Notes: generated by a model from the letters alone, not told the origin. Shown: positions 35,161-44,371, counted from the first letter of the stretch. The stretch: 64,000 nucleotides of DNA from Asanoa hainanensis (GCF_900188485.1 NZ_FZPH01000002.1:310001-374000); one strand, 5' to 3'. Program-made: numbers and translations.

Positions 35161-35952
35161 ATGAGGCGTTGGTTCGCCGACCACTGGGTGATGACGGTCG
35201 GCCTCATGGTGCTGCTCTACCTGTTCCTGCCGATCGCGGTCGTCGCCGGCCTGTCGTTCAACCGCCCGTCAAACCGGCTGTCGTACGACTTCAACGCGTT
35301 CACCACCGACAACTGGACCAACCTGTGCGGCCCGGCCGACCTCTGCGACGCCGTCGGCCGCTCGGCCTGGATCGGGCTCCTGGCCACGGTGTTCGCGACG
35401 ATCCTCGGCACGCTGATGGCGTTCGCGCTGGCCCGGCACAAGTTCCGCGGCCGGAGCCTGACGAACCTGCTGATCTTCCTGCCGATGGCGACCCCCGAGC
35501 TCGTGATGGGCACGTCGCTGCTGGCCCTGTTCACCGCGGGCGGCCTCCAGCTCGGCTTCGTGACCATCCTGATCGCGCACATCATGTTCTGCGTCTCGTT
35601 CGTGGTGGTCACGGTCAAGGCCCGGCTGGCCGGCATGGACGCGCGGCTGGAAGAGGCCGCGATGGACCTGTACGCGACGCCGTTCCAGACCTTCCGGCGG
35701 ATCACCCTGCCGCTGGTGCTGCCCGGCATCGTCGCCGCGGCCCTGCTCGCGTTCTCGCTGTCGTTCGACGACTTCATCATCACGAACTTCAACTCGGGCA
35801 ACACGGTGACCTTCCCGATGTACGTTTGGGGTGCCAACCAGCGAGGCATCCCGCCGCAGGTCAACGTGATCGGCACGGCCATGTTCGCGATCGCGCTGCT
35901 GCTGGTGCTGGCGACGAACGTGCGACGGCGGCGGGGGGCGCGAGTGGCATGA
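35161..35952 (+). CDS. potC: Polyamine ABC transporter permease 2
   Basis: 263 residues with six predicted helices. The ATPase-docking loop is EEAAMDLYATPFQTFRRITLPLVLPG near residues 161-186, and SFDDFIITNF near 202 is a PotC hallmark. The start codon immediately follows the potB stop, and its stop overlaps the next ATG (ATGA at 35949). PotC therefore shares a transcript with the downstream FAD oxidoreductase. Confidence 0.93.
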   Translation: MRRWFADHWVMTVGLMVLLYLFLPIAVVAGLSFNRPSNRLSYDFNAFTTDNWTNLCGPADLCDAVGRSAWIGLLATVFATILGTLMAFALARHKFRGRSLTNLLIFLPMATPELVMGTSLLALFTAGGLQLGFVTILIAHIMFCVSFVVVTVKARLAGMDARLEEAAMDLYATPFQTFRRITLPLVLPGIVAAALLAFSLSFDDFIITNFNSGNTVTFPMYVWGANQRGIPPQVNVIGTAMFAIALLLVLATNVRRRRGARVA

Positions 35953-37346
35953 ACGTCGGTCGGGCGCTCGCGGACGCGCAGCCCCGGGTCTTCTGGCTCG
36001 ACCGTCCCGAGCGCCCCGACCCGCTGCCGCCGCTCTCCGGCTCCTTGGAGGCCGACCTGCTGGTCGTCGGCGGGGGCTACGCCGGACTTTGGGCGGCGTT
36101 GCAGGCCAAGCAGGACGATCCCGGTCGCGACGTCGTGCTGGTCGAGGCCGGCACCTGCGGGTGGGCGGCGTCCGGGCGCAACGGTGGGTTCTGTGCGACG
36201 TCGCTGACCCACGGCCTGGCCAACGGCGCGGCCCGGTTCCCGGACGAGATCTCCACGCTGGAAACGCTGGGTGCGGCCAACCTCGACGCGATGCTGGCCA
36301 CGATCTCGCTGTTCGACATCCGGTGCGACGTCGAGCGCACCGGAGAGATCTCGCTCGCGACGGCACCCCACCAGCTCGCGGACCTCGCCGCCGATGCCGC
36401 GCTGGCCCGGCGGCACGGGCACGACGTGGTGGTGCTCGGGCGGGACGAGGTGCGAGCCGAGGTCGCCTCGCCGACCTATCTCGGCGGCGTCTGGCATCGG
36501 GATCGCACGGTGATGCTCGATCCGGCCCGGTTGGCCTGGGGGTTGCGTGCTGCCTGCCTGTCCCTGGGGGTCCGGATCTTCGAGCACACCCGGGTGACCG
36601 GGCTGGCGTCTTCCGGGGCCGGGGTGGTGGCGCGCTGCTTTGGCGGAGGCTCGGTGCGGGCGGGTGGTGTCGTGTTGGCCGCCAACGCGTTCCCGCCGTT
36701 GCTGCGCCGGCTGCGGGCCTTCGTCGTGCCGGTCTACGACTATGCGTTGGTCACCCGGCCACTGACACCTGCTGAGTTGGCATCGGTCGGCTGGCGGCAG
36801 CGGCAGGGGTTGGCCGACTCCGGCAACCAGTTCCACTACTACCGGCTGACCGCCGACAACCGGATCCTGTTCGGCGGGTACGACGCCGTCTACCACTACG
36901 GCAACCGGATGGCGCCGTCGCTGGCGCGCTCGGCGCCGACGTTCGCTACGCTGGCCCGGCATTTCTTCTCGACTTTCCCGCAGCTGGAAGGCGTCACCTT
37001 CACCCATCAGTGGGGTGGGGTGGTCGACACCTGCACGCGGTTCTGCGCCTTCTTCGGCACCGCGTTTGGCGGGCGGCTGGCCTACGCGACCGGCTTCACG
37101 GGCCTGGGCGTCGGCGCCACCCGGTTCGGCGCGCGGGTCGCACTCGATCTGCTGTCCGGCTCTCCGACACCCGTGACCACATTGGACTTCGTACGCAGCC
37201 GTCCGATGCCGTTCCCACCGGAACCCTTGCGCTCACTGGTCATCAACGCGACCCGCTGGTCGATGGCCCAGGCCGACGCGCACGAGGGCCGGCGCAACCT
37301 GTGGCTGCGTACCCTCGACAGACTCGGTTTGGGGTTCGATTCCTGA
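35949..37346 (+). CDS. FAD-dependent amine oxidoreductase, second copy (PuuB-like)
   Basis: 465 residues, DAO family. The FAD motif DLLVVGGGYAGLWAALQAK is near residue 36-54 and is followed by CGWAASGRNGGFCATSL, matching the copy at 28381 and PuuB-type enzymes. The C-terminal block is GFTGLGVGATRFGARVALDLL. It is translationally coupled to potC (ATGA), so uptake and oxidation of the same amine are likely linked. A gamma-glutamylpolyamine synthetase, which would supply the PuuB substrate, is not in this window, so a free amine or N-methyl amino acid remains possible. Confidence 0.87.
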   Translation: MNVGRALADAQPRVFWLDRPERPDPLPPLSGSLEADLLVVGGGYAGLWAALQAKQDDPGRDVVLVEAGTCGWAASGRNGGFCATSLTHGLANGAARFPDEISTLETLGAANLDAMLATISLFDIRCDVERTGEISLATAPHQLADLAADAALARRHGHDVVVLGRDEVRAEVASPTYLGGVWHRDRTVMLDPARLAWGLRAACLSLGVRIFEHTRVTGLASSGAGVVARCFGGGSVRAGGVVLAANAFPPLLRRLRAFVVPVYDYALVTRPLTPAELASVGWRQRQGLADSGNQFHYYRLTADNRILFGGYDAVYHYGNRMAPSLARSAPTFATLARHFFSTFPQLEGVTFTHQWGGVVDTCTRFCAFFGTAFGGRLAYATGFTGLGVGATRFGARVALDLLSGSPTPVTTLDFVRSRPMPFPPEPLRSLVINATRWSMAQADAHEGRRNLWLRTLDRLGLGFDS

Positions 37347-38539
37347 TGCGTGTCCTACAGATCGGCGCGGGCGGCGTCGGCGCCGCCGCGGCCGCCATCG
37401 CCGCGCGGCGCTCGTTCTTCTCGTCGTGGGTGGTGGCGGACTATTCGCTGGCGCGGGCGTCGGCCGTGGTTTCATCCGTTGATGATCCGCGGTTCTCGGC
37501 CGCCCAGGTCGACGCGTCCTCGTCCACCGAGGTGCGGGACCTGGCCGCCGGGGCGACCCATGTGTTCAACGCGGTGGACCCGCGGTTCGTGATGTCCATC
37601 TTCGACGGTGCGTTCGCCGCCGGTGCCGACTATCTCGACATGGCGATGTCGCTGTCGCAGCCGCACCCGGTCTCTCCCTATTCCTCGACGGGTGTCGTGC
37701 TCGGGGAGTCCCAGTTCGCGACGGCGTCGCTGTGGGAGGAGTCGGGGCGGCTCGCGCTGGTCGGGATCGGTGTGGAGCCAGGGCTCTCGGACATCTTCGC
37801 CCGCTACGCCGCCGACGAGCTGTTCACGTCGATCGACGAGATCGGCGTACGCGACGGTTCGAACCTGGTGGTCGACGGGCACGCGTTCGCGCCGTCCTTC
37901 TCGATCTGGACGACGATCGAGGAGTGCCTGAACCCACCGGTGGTGTACGAGCGCGGGCGTGGTTGGTTCACGACGGAGCCGTTCTCGGAGCCAGAGGTGT
38001 TCGACTTCCCGGAGGGCATCGGGCCGGTCGAGTGCGTCAACGTCGAGCACGAAGAGGTGCTGCTGATCCCGCGGTGGGTCGACGCGGGTCGGGTGACGTT
38101 CAAGTACGGCCTGGGTGCCGACTTCATCGCCGTGCTGCGCACGTTGCACCGGCTGGGCCTCGACTCCGCGGTCCCGGTCAAGGTCGGCGACGTCTCGGTG
38201 GCGCCGCGCGACGTGGTGGCGGCCTGCCTGCCGGACCCGGCCGGTCTGGGCCCTTTGATGCGCGGCAAGACCTGCGCCGGCACCTGGGTGAAGGGCACGG
38301 GCGTCTCGGGCTCGCCGCGCGAGGTCTACCTCTACCACGTGGTCGACAACGAGTGGTCGATGCGCGAGTACGGACACCAGGCGGTGGTCTGGCAGACCGC
38401 GGTGAACCCGGTGGTGGCGTTGGAGCTCCTGTCTGGCGGGGGCTGGTCCGGCGTCGGCGTCCTGGGGCCCGAGGCGTTCCCGCCGCGCCCGTTCCTGGAC
38501 CTCCTGACGGCCTACGGGTCGCCGTGGGCCATGCGCTGA
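37346..38539 (+). CDS. Saccharopine dehydrogenase-like NAD(P)-binding oxidoreductase
   Basis: 397 residues. The N-terminus MRVLQIGAGGVGAAAAAIAARR is the Rossmann start of the saccharopine/carboxynorspermidine dehydrogenase family; the middle shows VGIGVEPGLSDIFARYAADELF, and the C-terminal half the usual substrate domain. These enzymes reductively join an amine to an oxo-acid or reverse it. In a polyamine operon, carboxy(nor)spermidine dehydrogenase activity or its reverse is plausible but unproven. Its ATG overlaps the preceding stop (TGATG). It is the last gene of the potD-A-B-C operon. Confidence 0.85.
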   Translation: MRVLQIGAGGVGAAAAAIAARRSFFSSWVVADYSLARASAVVSSVDDPRFSAAQVDASSSTEVRDLAAGATHVFNAVDPRFVMSIFDGAFAAGADYLDMAMSLSQPHPVSPYSSTGVVLGESQFATASLWEESGRLALVGIGVEPGLSDIFARYAADELFTSIDEIGVRDGSNLVVDGHAFAPSFSIWTTIEECLNPPVVYERGRGWFTTEPFSEPEVFDFPEGIGPVECVNVEHEEVLLIPRWVDAGRVTFKYGLGADFIAVLRTLHRLGLDSAVPVKVGDVSVAPRDVVAACLPDPAGLGPLMRGKTCAGTWVKGTGVSGSPREVYLYHVVDNEWSMREYGHQAVVWQTAVNPVVALELLSGGGWSGVGVLGPEAFPPRPFLDLLTAYGSPWAMR

Positions 38540-38592
38540 CCCCTTTTCGCGCATAGCGGAACGCTCAGCTCTGTGCGCCCTCCTGCAGCGGT

Positions 38593-38616
38593 GTAATGCT
38601 GTAATCAAGTAATCAG
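38593..38616 (+). promoter_or_regulatory. Three 8-bp direct repeats (GTAATNNN) before a ribbon-helix-helix-like gene
   Basis: GTAAT occurs at 38593, 38601 and 38609, an exact 8-base period, ending just before the AGGAGG (38615-38620) of the downstream gene. AT-rich phased repeats of this length are typical targets of cooperative ribbon-helix-helix dimers such as MetJ. Autoregulation is inferred. Confidence 0.6.
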
Positions 38617-38626
38617 GAGGTGCGCC

Positions 38627-39205
38627 ATGAGGGGTTTCCGAGGCCCATGGGAAGCAGGCGGCGGCCGTGGCGGGCGAGCCGAGCCACCACCGTCGGAAGG
38701 ACTGGCGGCCTGGATCGCGGGCGCGGTGCCGGACGGCTGGTTCACCGAACCGCCGGCAGTCACCATCGACCGTGACGAGGTCATGATCATTGGCCGGCTG
38801 CCGTCGCCGCAGCTGGGCGACGACGCGTCGGACGCGGACCGCGCGTCGGCGGAACAGGGCCGCATCGCCCAACACCGCGAAGACACCCGAGAGCAACGAA
38901 TCAAGATCGCACAGCAGATCGAACACCGCTGGCGCCGGAAGGTCAGCTGGGGAGCGGCGTGCGGCTCGACCGAGGCGCTGTTCACCACGTTCTCCGCACC
39001 GGTGATGACCCGCCTACGCCAGTCGGACCGCCAGGTCCTCGACACCCTGGTGGACGCCGGCGTGGCCCGCAGCCGCTCCGAGGCCTTGGCCTGGTGCGTG
39101 CGGTTGGTCGGCCAGCACGCCGATCAATGGCTGGGGGAGCTGCGCGACGCGATGGGCGCGGTAGACGAGCTACGCCGCCGCGGCCCAAACGCCGAGTCCT
39201 CGTAG
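38627..39205 (+). CDS. Probable ribbon-helix-helix-type protein, autoregulator candidate
   Basis: 192 residues, family not recognised by name. The N-terminal about 65 residues include a Gly/Arg-rich start and GLAAWIAGAVPDGWFTEPP. Residues about 70-105 are charged and helical (EQGRIAQHREDTREQRIKIAQQIEHRW). Residues about 127-161 (VMTRLRQSDRQVLDTLVDAG, then VARSRSEALAWCVRLVG) have the strand-helix-helix look of CopG/Arc-type DNA binders, including the SRSEA turn. AGGAGG sits 6 bases before the ATG, and three 8-bp repeats lie immediately upstream. It follows the polyamine operon by 87 bases but probably has its own promoter. Confidence 0.6.
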   Translation: MRGFRGPWEAGGGRGGRAEPPPSEGLAAWIAGAVPDGWFTEPPAVTIDRDEVMIIGRLPSPQLGDDASDADRASAEQGRIAQHREDTREQRIKIAQQIEHRWRRKVSWGAACGSTEALFTTFSAPVMTRLRQSDRQVLDTLVDAGVARSRSEALAWCVRLVGQHADQWLGELRDAMGAVDELRRRGPNAESS

Positions 39206-39247
39206 AGGCGGCGGGCAGCATCGGTTTAACCCACTGCGGACCCGGCA

Positions 39248-39276
39248 GGGCGGGGCCATGTTTTTCGGCCCCGCCC
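39248..39276. terminator. Bidirectional terminator between convergent genes
   Basis: GGGCGGGGCC (39248-39257) pairs perfectly with GGCCCCGCCC (39267-39276) around ATGTTTTTC. It lies between the convergent ribbon-helix-helix-like gene and the aldehyde dehydrogenase. Confidence 0.7.
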
Positions 39277-39330
39277 GTTGCGCGCGGGAGCAAACGGTCG
39301 CGCCCACCGCGGACGCGCGTAACAAAGGCT

Positions 39331-40770
39331 CTAAAGATCCAGCCCCGTCAACACCATGACGCGCGGTTCGGTGTAGTCGTCCATGGCGCTGCGTAGCCCC
39401 TCGCGGCCGACGCCTGAGCCCTTCACTCCGCCATAGGGCATCTGGTCGGCGCGGTACGATGGCACGTCGCCTACGATCACGCCGCCGACCTCGAGGGTGC
39501 GGTGGGCCGTGAAGGCAGTCTGGATGTTCCTGGTGAAGACGCCCGCCTGCAGGCCGTACGCGGAGTCGTTGATCGCCTCGAAGCCCTCCGCGTCCGAGGC
39601 GACCGGCGTGACCACCAGCACCGGCCCGAAGACCTCCTCGCGACTGACTTTCGCGTCTTTCGGGGGTCGTGACAGCACCGTCGGCGGATAGGTGGCGCCC
39701 GCTCGCAGACCGCCTACCTCGATTGTCGCGCCTGCGGTTGCGGCCTCGTCGACCCAGGACTCGACCCGCTGCGCCGCCGCCTCGGAGATCAGCGGGCCGA
39801 CATCGGTCGCGTCGTCGTTGGGGTCGCCCGTCTTCAACGCGGCGACCGCCGCCACCAGCCGCGGCAGGAAACCGTCATAGATCCACTCGTGTACGAACAC
39901 CCGCTGCACCGCGATGCAGCTCTGCCCGGCCTGGTAGTTGGAGAACGTCGCGATCCGTGACGCCGCCCAGTCGAGGTCGGCGTCCGCCGTCCAGTCCTCG
40001 CAGAGCAGCACCGCCGCGTTGCCGCCCAACTCCAAAGTCACGTGTTTGTCGGGCACGGCCCGGCGGATCGAGGCACCCACCGGGCCCGAGCCCGTGAAGC
40101 TCACGACGGGCAACCGGGGATCCGAGACCAGCGACGCCGCCTGCTCGTTCGGCAGCGGCAGCACCGAGAACATCCCCTCCGGCAGCGCCGTCTCGGCGAG
40201 GATCTCGCCCAGCAGCAGCGCGCTCAGCGGGGTGGCCGGCGCCGGCTTGACGATGATCGGCGCGCCCGCCGCGATCGCCGGCGCGACCTTGTGCGCGACC
40301 AGGTTCAGCGGGAAGTTGAACGGCGAGATGCCGAGGACCGGGCCGCGCGGGAAGCGGCGGACCACGGCCAGGCGGCCGGTCGCGGCCGGATCGGTGTCGA
40401 GGCGTTGCAGGTCGCCGGCGAACCGGCGGGCTTCCTCGGCCGCCCAGCGGAACGTCGACACGGCCCGGGCCGCCTCGGCGCGCGCCCACTTCAGCGGCTT
40501 GCCGTTCTCGGCCGTGATGAGCTGGGCGACCTCCTCGGCGCGTTCCTTGAGCCGGGCGGAGACGTGGTCGAGGGCGGCGGCGCGGGCGTGCGCGGGCAAC
40601 GCGGCCGCTTCCGGGGCGACAGCCGCAGCCGCGCTGACGGCGCGTTCGACCTGCGATGCCGTCGCGTACGTGGTGGTGCCGACCGCATGACCGTCGAAGG
40701 GGTGCCGGACCGTCACCGGATCGGTGCCGTGCTCGGGCCGGCCTGCTACGTAGAACGCGCGCTGGTCCAC
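39331..40770 (-). CDS. Aldehyde dehydrogenase
   Basis: 479 residues of the NAD(P)-dependent aldehyde dehydrogenase superfamily. The cofactor region GISPFNFPLNLVAHKVAPA is at 147-165, the general base E247 is in LELGG, and the catalytic C285 is in GQSCIAVQR. The ISPFNFPLN signature puts it nearer the lactaldehyde/phosphonoacetaldehyde/glyceraldehyde group than the aminobutyraldehyde group. Succinate-semialdehyde oxidation, the missing last step of GABA degradation here, is possible but unproven. GTG start at 40770. It is divergent from the aminobutyraldehyde dehydrogenase, 131 bases apart. Confidence 0.88.
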   Translation of the reverse strand: MDQRAFYVAGRPEHGTDPVTVRHPFDGHAVGTTTYATASQVERAVSAAAAVAPEAAALPAHARAAALDHVSARLKERAEEVAQLITAENGKPLKWARAEAARAVSTFRWAAEEARRFAGDLQRLDTDPAATGRLAVVRRFPRGPVLGISPFNFPLNLVAHKVAPAIAAGAPIIVKPAPATPLSALLLGEILAETALPEGMFSVLPLPNEQAASLVSDPRLPVVSFTGSGPVGASIRRAVPDKHVTLELGGNAAVLLCEDWTADADLDWAASRIATFSNYQAGQSCIAVQRVFVHEWIYDGFLPRLVAAVAALKTGDPNDDATDVGPLISEAAAQRVESWVDEAATAGATIEVGGLRAGATYPPTVLSRPPKDAKVSREEVFGPVLVVTPVASDAEGFEAINDSAYGLQAGVFTRNIQTAFTAHRTLEVGGVIVGDVPSYRADQMPYGGVKGSGVGREGLRSAMDDYTEPRVMVLTGLDL

Positions 40771-40901
40771 AGCCCGCAGCCTAACTCAGCAGCCAGGTTC
40801 GCGGAAACGGTGGCGATAGACCTTGTCAGCAACGGATTCGGTCGCGAAGATGGCGTGAGAGTTGCGAAAACGACATGCCCCCCAGCCTGGAGACGCCCAC
40901 C

Positions 40902-42338
40902 ATGAGCGACAAGCAGCAGCTGCGCAACTTCGTCAACGGTGAGTACGTCGACCCGGTCGACGGCAACTTCAGCGATCTGGTCGACCCGTGCACCGGCGAG
41001 GTCTTCGCGCAGGCTCCGATCTCCGGGCCCGCGGACGTCGACCGGGCGATGACGGCGGCCGCGACGGCGTTCGAGAGCTGGCGTGAGGTGACCCCGGCGC
41101 AGCGGCAGCTCGCGCTGCTCAAGTTCGCGGACGCGGTCGAGGCCAGAGCCGCCGAGCTCGTCGACGCCGAGGTGCGCAACACCGGCAAGCCCCGTCAGCT
41201 CACCACCGACGAGGAACTGCCGCCCGCGGTCGACGAGCTGCGCTTCTTCGCCGGCGCCGCGCGCATGCTGGAGGGCCGGTCGGCGGGCGAATACCTGGCA
41301 GGGCACACGTCGTACGTGCGCCGCGAGCCGCTCGGCGTCGTCGGCCAGGTGACGCCGTGGAACTACCCGCTGATGATGGCCATCTGGAAGATCGCCCCGG
41401 CGCTGGCGGCCGGCAACTGCGTGGTGCTCAAGCCCAGTGACACCACGCCGGTCAGCACGCTGCTGCTCGCCGAGATCGCGTCCGAGTTCTTCCCGGCCGG
41501 CGTGTTCAACGTGGTCACCGGGGACCGCGACACCGGCCGTGCCGTGGTCTCCCACCCCGTGCCGCAGCTCGTCTCGATCACCGGCTCGACCCGCGCGGGC
41601 AAGGAGGTGGCCGCGGCCGCCGCCCCGGACCTCAAGCGCACCCACCTGGAGCTCGGCGGGAAGGCGCCGGTCGTGCTGTTCGACGACGCCGACGTGGCCG
41701 CCGCGGCCGAGGCGATCGCGGTGGGCGGCTACTTCAACGCCGGCCAGGACTGCACCGCCGCGACCCGGGTGCTGGCCGGCCCCGGCATCCACGACGACTT
41801 CCTCGCCGCCCTGGTCGAGCAGGCCCGCAACACGAAGACCGGCGGCCCCGACGAGGAGGACGTGCTCTACGGCCCGCTCAACAACGCCAACCAGCTCGGC
41901 CGGGTCACCGGTTTCGTGGACCGGTTGCCCGACCACGCCGCTTTGCAGGTGGGCGGCTCACGGGTCGGCGACCGCGGCTACTTCTACTCGCCCACGGTCG
42001 TCTCGGGCGTGCGTCAGCAGGACGAGATCATCCAGGACGAGGTCTTCGGGCCGGTGATCACCGTGCAGCGGTTCACCGACGAGGACGAGGCCGTCCGCTG
42101 GGCCAACGGCGTCGAGTACGGCCTGTCCGCCTCGGTCTGGACCCGCGACCACGGCCGGGCGATGCGGATGACCCGACGGCTCGACTTCGGCTGCGTCTGG
42201 GTCAACACGCACATCCCGTTCGTCTCCGAGATGCCGCACGGCGGCTTCAAGCACTCCGGCCACGGCAAGGACCTGTCGGTCTACAGCCTGGAGGACTACA
42301 CCCGGGTCAAGCACGTGATGCACAACCTGGAGGGCTGA
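40902..42338 (+). CDS. Gamma-aminobutyraldehyde dehydrogenase
   Basis: 478 residues, PatD/gamma-aminobutyraldehyde dehydrogenase type, oxidising 4-aminobutanal from putrescine to GABA. Motifs: GQVTPWNYPLMMAIWKIAPAL (148-168, split by the conserved N154), E250 in LELGGKAP, and catalytic C284 in GQDCTAATRV. The ATG at 40902 has GGAG 9 bases ahead; another ATG at 40875 has no site. GabT overlaps its stop (TGATG), giving a coupled two-gene operon from aminobutyraldehyde through GABA to succinate semialdehyde. Confidence 0.9.
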   Translation: MSDKQQLRNFVNGEYVDPVDGNFSDLVDPCTGEVFAQAPISGPADVDRAMTAAATAFESWREVTPAQRQLALLKFADAVEARAAELVDAEVRNTGKPRQLTTDEELPPAVDELRFFAGAARMLEGRSAGEYLAGHTSYVRREPLGVVGQVTPWNYPLMMAIWKIAPALAAGNCVVLKPSDTTPVSTLLLAEIASEFFPAGVFNVVTGDRDTGRAVVSHPVPQLVSITGSTRAGKEVAAAAAPDLKRTHLELGGKAPVVLFDDADVAAAAEAIAVGGYFNAGQDCTAATRVLAGPGIHDDFLAALVEQARNTKTGGPDEEDVLYGPLNNANQLGRVTGFVDRLPDHAALQVGGSRVGDRGYFYSPTVVSGVRQQDEIIQDEVFGPVITVQRFTDEDEAVRWANGVEYGLSASVWTRDHGRAMRMTRRLDFGCVWVNTHIPFVSEMPHGGFKHSGHGKDLSVYSLEDYTRVKHVMHNLEG

Positions 42339-43621
42339 TGGCCTCGTCGGACCTGCACAAGCGGCGCACCGCGGCCGTCGCGCGCGGCGTCAGCTCGGTC
42401 ATCAACTCCTATGTGGACCGGGCGGGCGGCGGCACGATGACCGACGTCGACGGCAAGGACTGGATCGACTTCGCCTCCGGGATCGCCGTGACCTCGGTGG
42501 GCAACTCGGCGCCGCGCGTCGTGGCGGCCGTGCGCGAGCAGGTCGAGCGGTTCACCCACACCTGCTTCATGGTCGCGCCGTACGAGCTCTACGTCTCCGT
42601 CTGCGAGACCCTCAACGCGCTGACGCCCGGCGACGTCGAGAAGCGCTCGATTCTGGTCAACTCCGGCGCCGAGGCGGTGGAGAACGCGGTGAAGATCGCC
42701 CGGCACGCGACCGGGCGCACCGCCGTGGTGGTGTTCGACCACGCGTACCACGGCCGCACCAACCTGACGATGGCGTTGACCGCGAAGAACATGCCGTACA
42801 AGCACCGCTTCGGCCCGTTCGCCGGCGAGGTCTACCGCGTGCCGATGTCCTACCCGCTGCGCGACGGCGGGCTGTCCGGTGCCGATGCCGCCGCCCGCGC
42901 GCTGGAGCTCGTCGCGTCGCAGATCGGCGCCACCAACGTCGCCGCGGTGCTGGTCGAGCCGATCCAGGGCGAGGGCGGCTTCGTGGTGCCGGCTCCGGGG
43001 TTCCTGCCGGCGCTGGCCGCGTGGGCCCGCGAGGCGGGTGCGGTGTTCATCGCCGACGAGATCCAGACCGGTTTCTGTCGTACGGGTGACTGGTTCGCGT
43101 CGTCGCACGAGGGTGTGGTGCCCGACCTGATGACCCTGGCCAAGGGAATCGCCGGCGGGCTGCCGCTGGGCGCCGTGACCGGCCGGGCCGACATCATGGA
43201 CGCGGTGCATCCGGGCGGGCTGGGCGGCACGTACGGCGGCAACCCGCTGGCCTGCGCCGCGGCGCTCGCCTCGATCGAGACGATGCGCGACCTCGACCTG
43301 GTCACGGCGGCCCGGCGGATCGACCTGACGTTGGGCGGCCGGCTCCGCGACCTGGCCGCCGCGGACCCGAGGATCGCCGACGTGCGCGGCCGAGGCGCCA
43401 TGCAGGCCATCGAGATCACCCAGCCGGGCACCCTGACCCCCGATCCGGTGACGACCGGGGCGGTGTCCGCGGAGTGTCACCGCCGGGGGCTGTTGACGCT
43501 GACCTGCGGCACGTACGGCAATGTCCTGCGCTTCCTGCCGCCCCTGGTGATCGACGACAGCACGCTGGAACGCGGGCTCGACGTGCTGGCGTCGGCGCTA
43601 GAGACCGTCGGTGCCGCGTAG
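42338..43621 (+). CDS. gabT: 4-aminobutyrate aminotransferase
   Basis: 427 residues, class III PLP aminotransferase transferring the amino group of GABA to 2-oxoglutarate. Features: NSGAEAVENAVKIAR (108-122), HAYHGRT (135-141), D240 in FIADEIQTGFCRTG, PLP lysine K269 in TLAKGIAGGLPLGAV. Its start overlaps the previous stop (TGATG). Its 3' end overlaps the DUF4239 gene on the other strand by 24 bases. Partner of the aminobutyraldehyde dehydrogenase in polyamine breakdown. Confidence 0.92.
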   Translation: MASSDLHKRRTAAVARGVSSVINSYVDRAGGGTMTDVDGKDWIDFASGIAVTSVGNSAPRVVAAVREQVERFTHTCFMVAPYELYVSVCETLNALTPGDVEKRSILVNSGAEAVENAVKIARHATGRTAVVVFDHAYHGRTNLTMALTAKNMPYKHRFGPFAGEVYRVPMSYPLRDGGLSGADAAARALELVASQIGATNVAAVLVEPIQGEGGFVVPAPGFLPALAAWAREAGAVFIADEIQTGFCRTGDWFASSHEGVVPDLMTLAKGIAGGLPLGAVTGRADIMDAVHPGGLGGTYGGNPLACAAALASIETMRDLDLVTAARRIDLTLGGRLRDLAAADPRIADVRGRGAMQAIEITQPGTLTPDPVTTGAVSAECHRRGLLTLTCGTYGNVLRFLPPLVIDDSTLERGLDVLASALETVGAA

Positions 43622-44371
43622 CGTCTCCAACGCCGCCCGCAAGGCACTCGGATCGACCGCGAACCCTCGGCTGTACGGCAGCTCCACCTGATAGAGCACG
43701 AACAGCATGAGGGCGACCATGCCGCCGAGCGTGGCGAACATGAGTCCATTGGGGACTGTGCGGCGCAGGCCGAACAGGTAGAGGAACCCGACGCTGACCA
43801 GAGCGCCGCCGATCAGGATCGGCCAGAGGGGGGCGGGCATCCGGGCGTCGGCGTCGCCGATCCGGGCGCGCCGCGCGGTGGCGGCCGTGCTGACCTGTCC
43901 GGCCAGGAGCTGGTGCGCGGCTTGCTCGGACTCGGTCACCGGACGCACCGCGTCCACCCGCTCGCGGAGCTCCGTCGACAGGTTCTCCGCGCCCATCGTG
44001 CCGCTGTGCGCGGTGCGCAGGTGGTCCCACTCCGAGCCGCCGGCGACCTGGAGGTAGCCGACGATCAGGCCACGCACGTCGTCGCGGTCGGCCGGGGCGA
44101 GGCGGTTCGCCGACCAGTACGCCTCGACCAGGCTGCTCGCCTCCGCCTCCGTGTTGCTGGCGGCGTCGGCGCGCGGCTCCCACACCGCGATGGCGGCGAT
44201 CGCGATCAGGATCGCGTACACCATGCCGATCGTCGAATAGACCGTGCCGGCGGCGTCCCCGTCCGCGACCCGCCAGCGCCGCGGCACCCAGCGGGACACC
44301 ATGGTGAACCCGATGACGGACGCGAGGGCCGCGGCGAGCACCACGGCGATCCCGGCGAGCAGCAAGTTCAT
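43598..44371 (-). CDS. DUF4239-type (bestrophin-like) membrane protein
   Basis: 257 residues. An N-terminal helix pair (LLLAGIAVVLAAALASVIGF; GTVYSTIGMVYAILIAIAAIAVW), a long helical extracytosolic-size domain (residues about 70-180, rich in EAEASSLVEAYW-like helix), then two C-terminal helices fit DUF4239. Function unknown; the fold is thought bestrophin-like. Its ATG overlaps the stop of the GEVED-type gene upstream (ATGA), making it the last gene of a three-gene operon. It converges with gabT, overlapping by 24 bases. Confidence 0.75.
   Translation of the reverse strand: MNLLLAGIAVVLAAALASVIGFTMVSRWVPRRWRVADGDAAGTVYSTIGMVYAILIAIAAIAVWEPRADAASNTEAEASSLVEAYWSANRLAPADRDDVRGLIVGYLQVAGGSEWDHLRTAHSGTMGAENLSTELRERVDAVRPVTESEQAAHQLLAGQVSTAATARRARIGDADARMPAPLWPILIGGALVSVGFLYLFGLRRTVPNGLMFATLGGMVALMLFVLYQVELPYSRGFAVDPSALRAALETLRGTDGL

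Noticed and set aside
40875-40901. Upstream ATG of the aminobutyraldehyde dehydrogenase
   Set aside because: It has no ribosome site, while ATG 40902 has GGAG and matches the family N-terminus.
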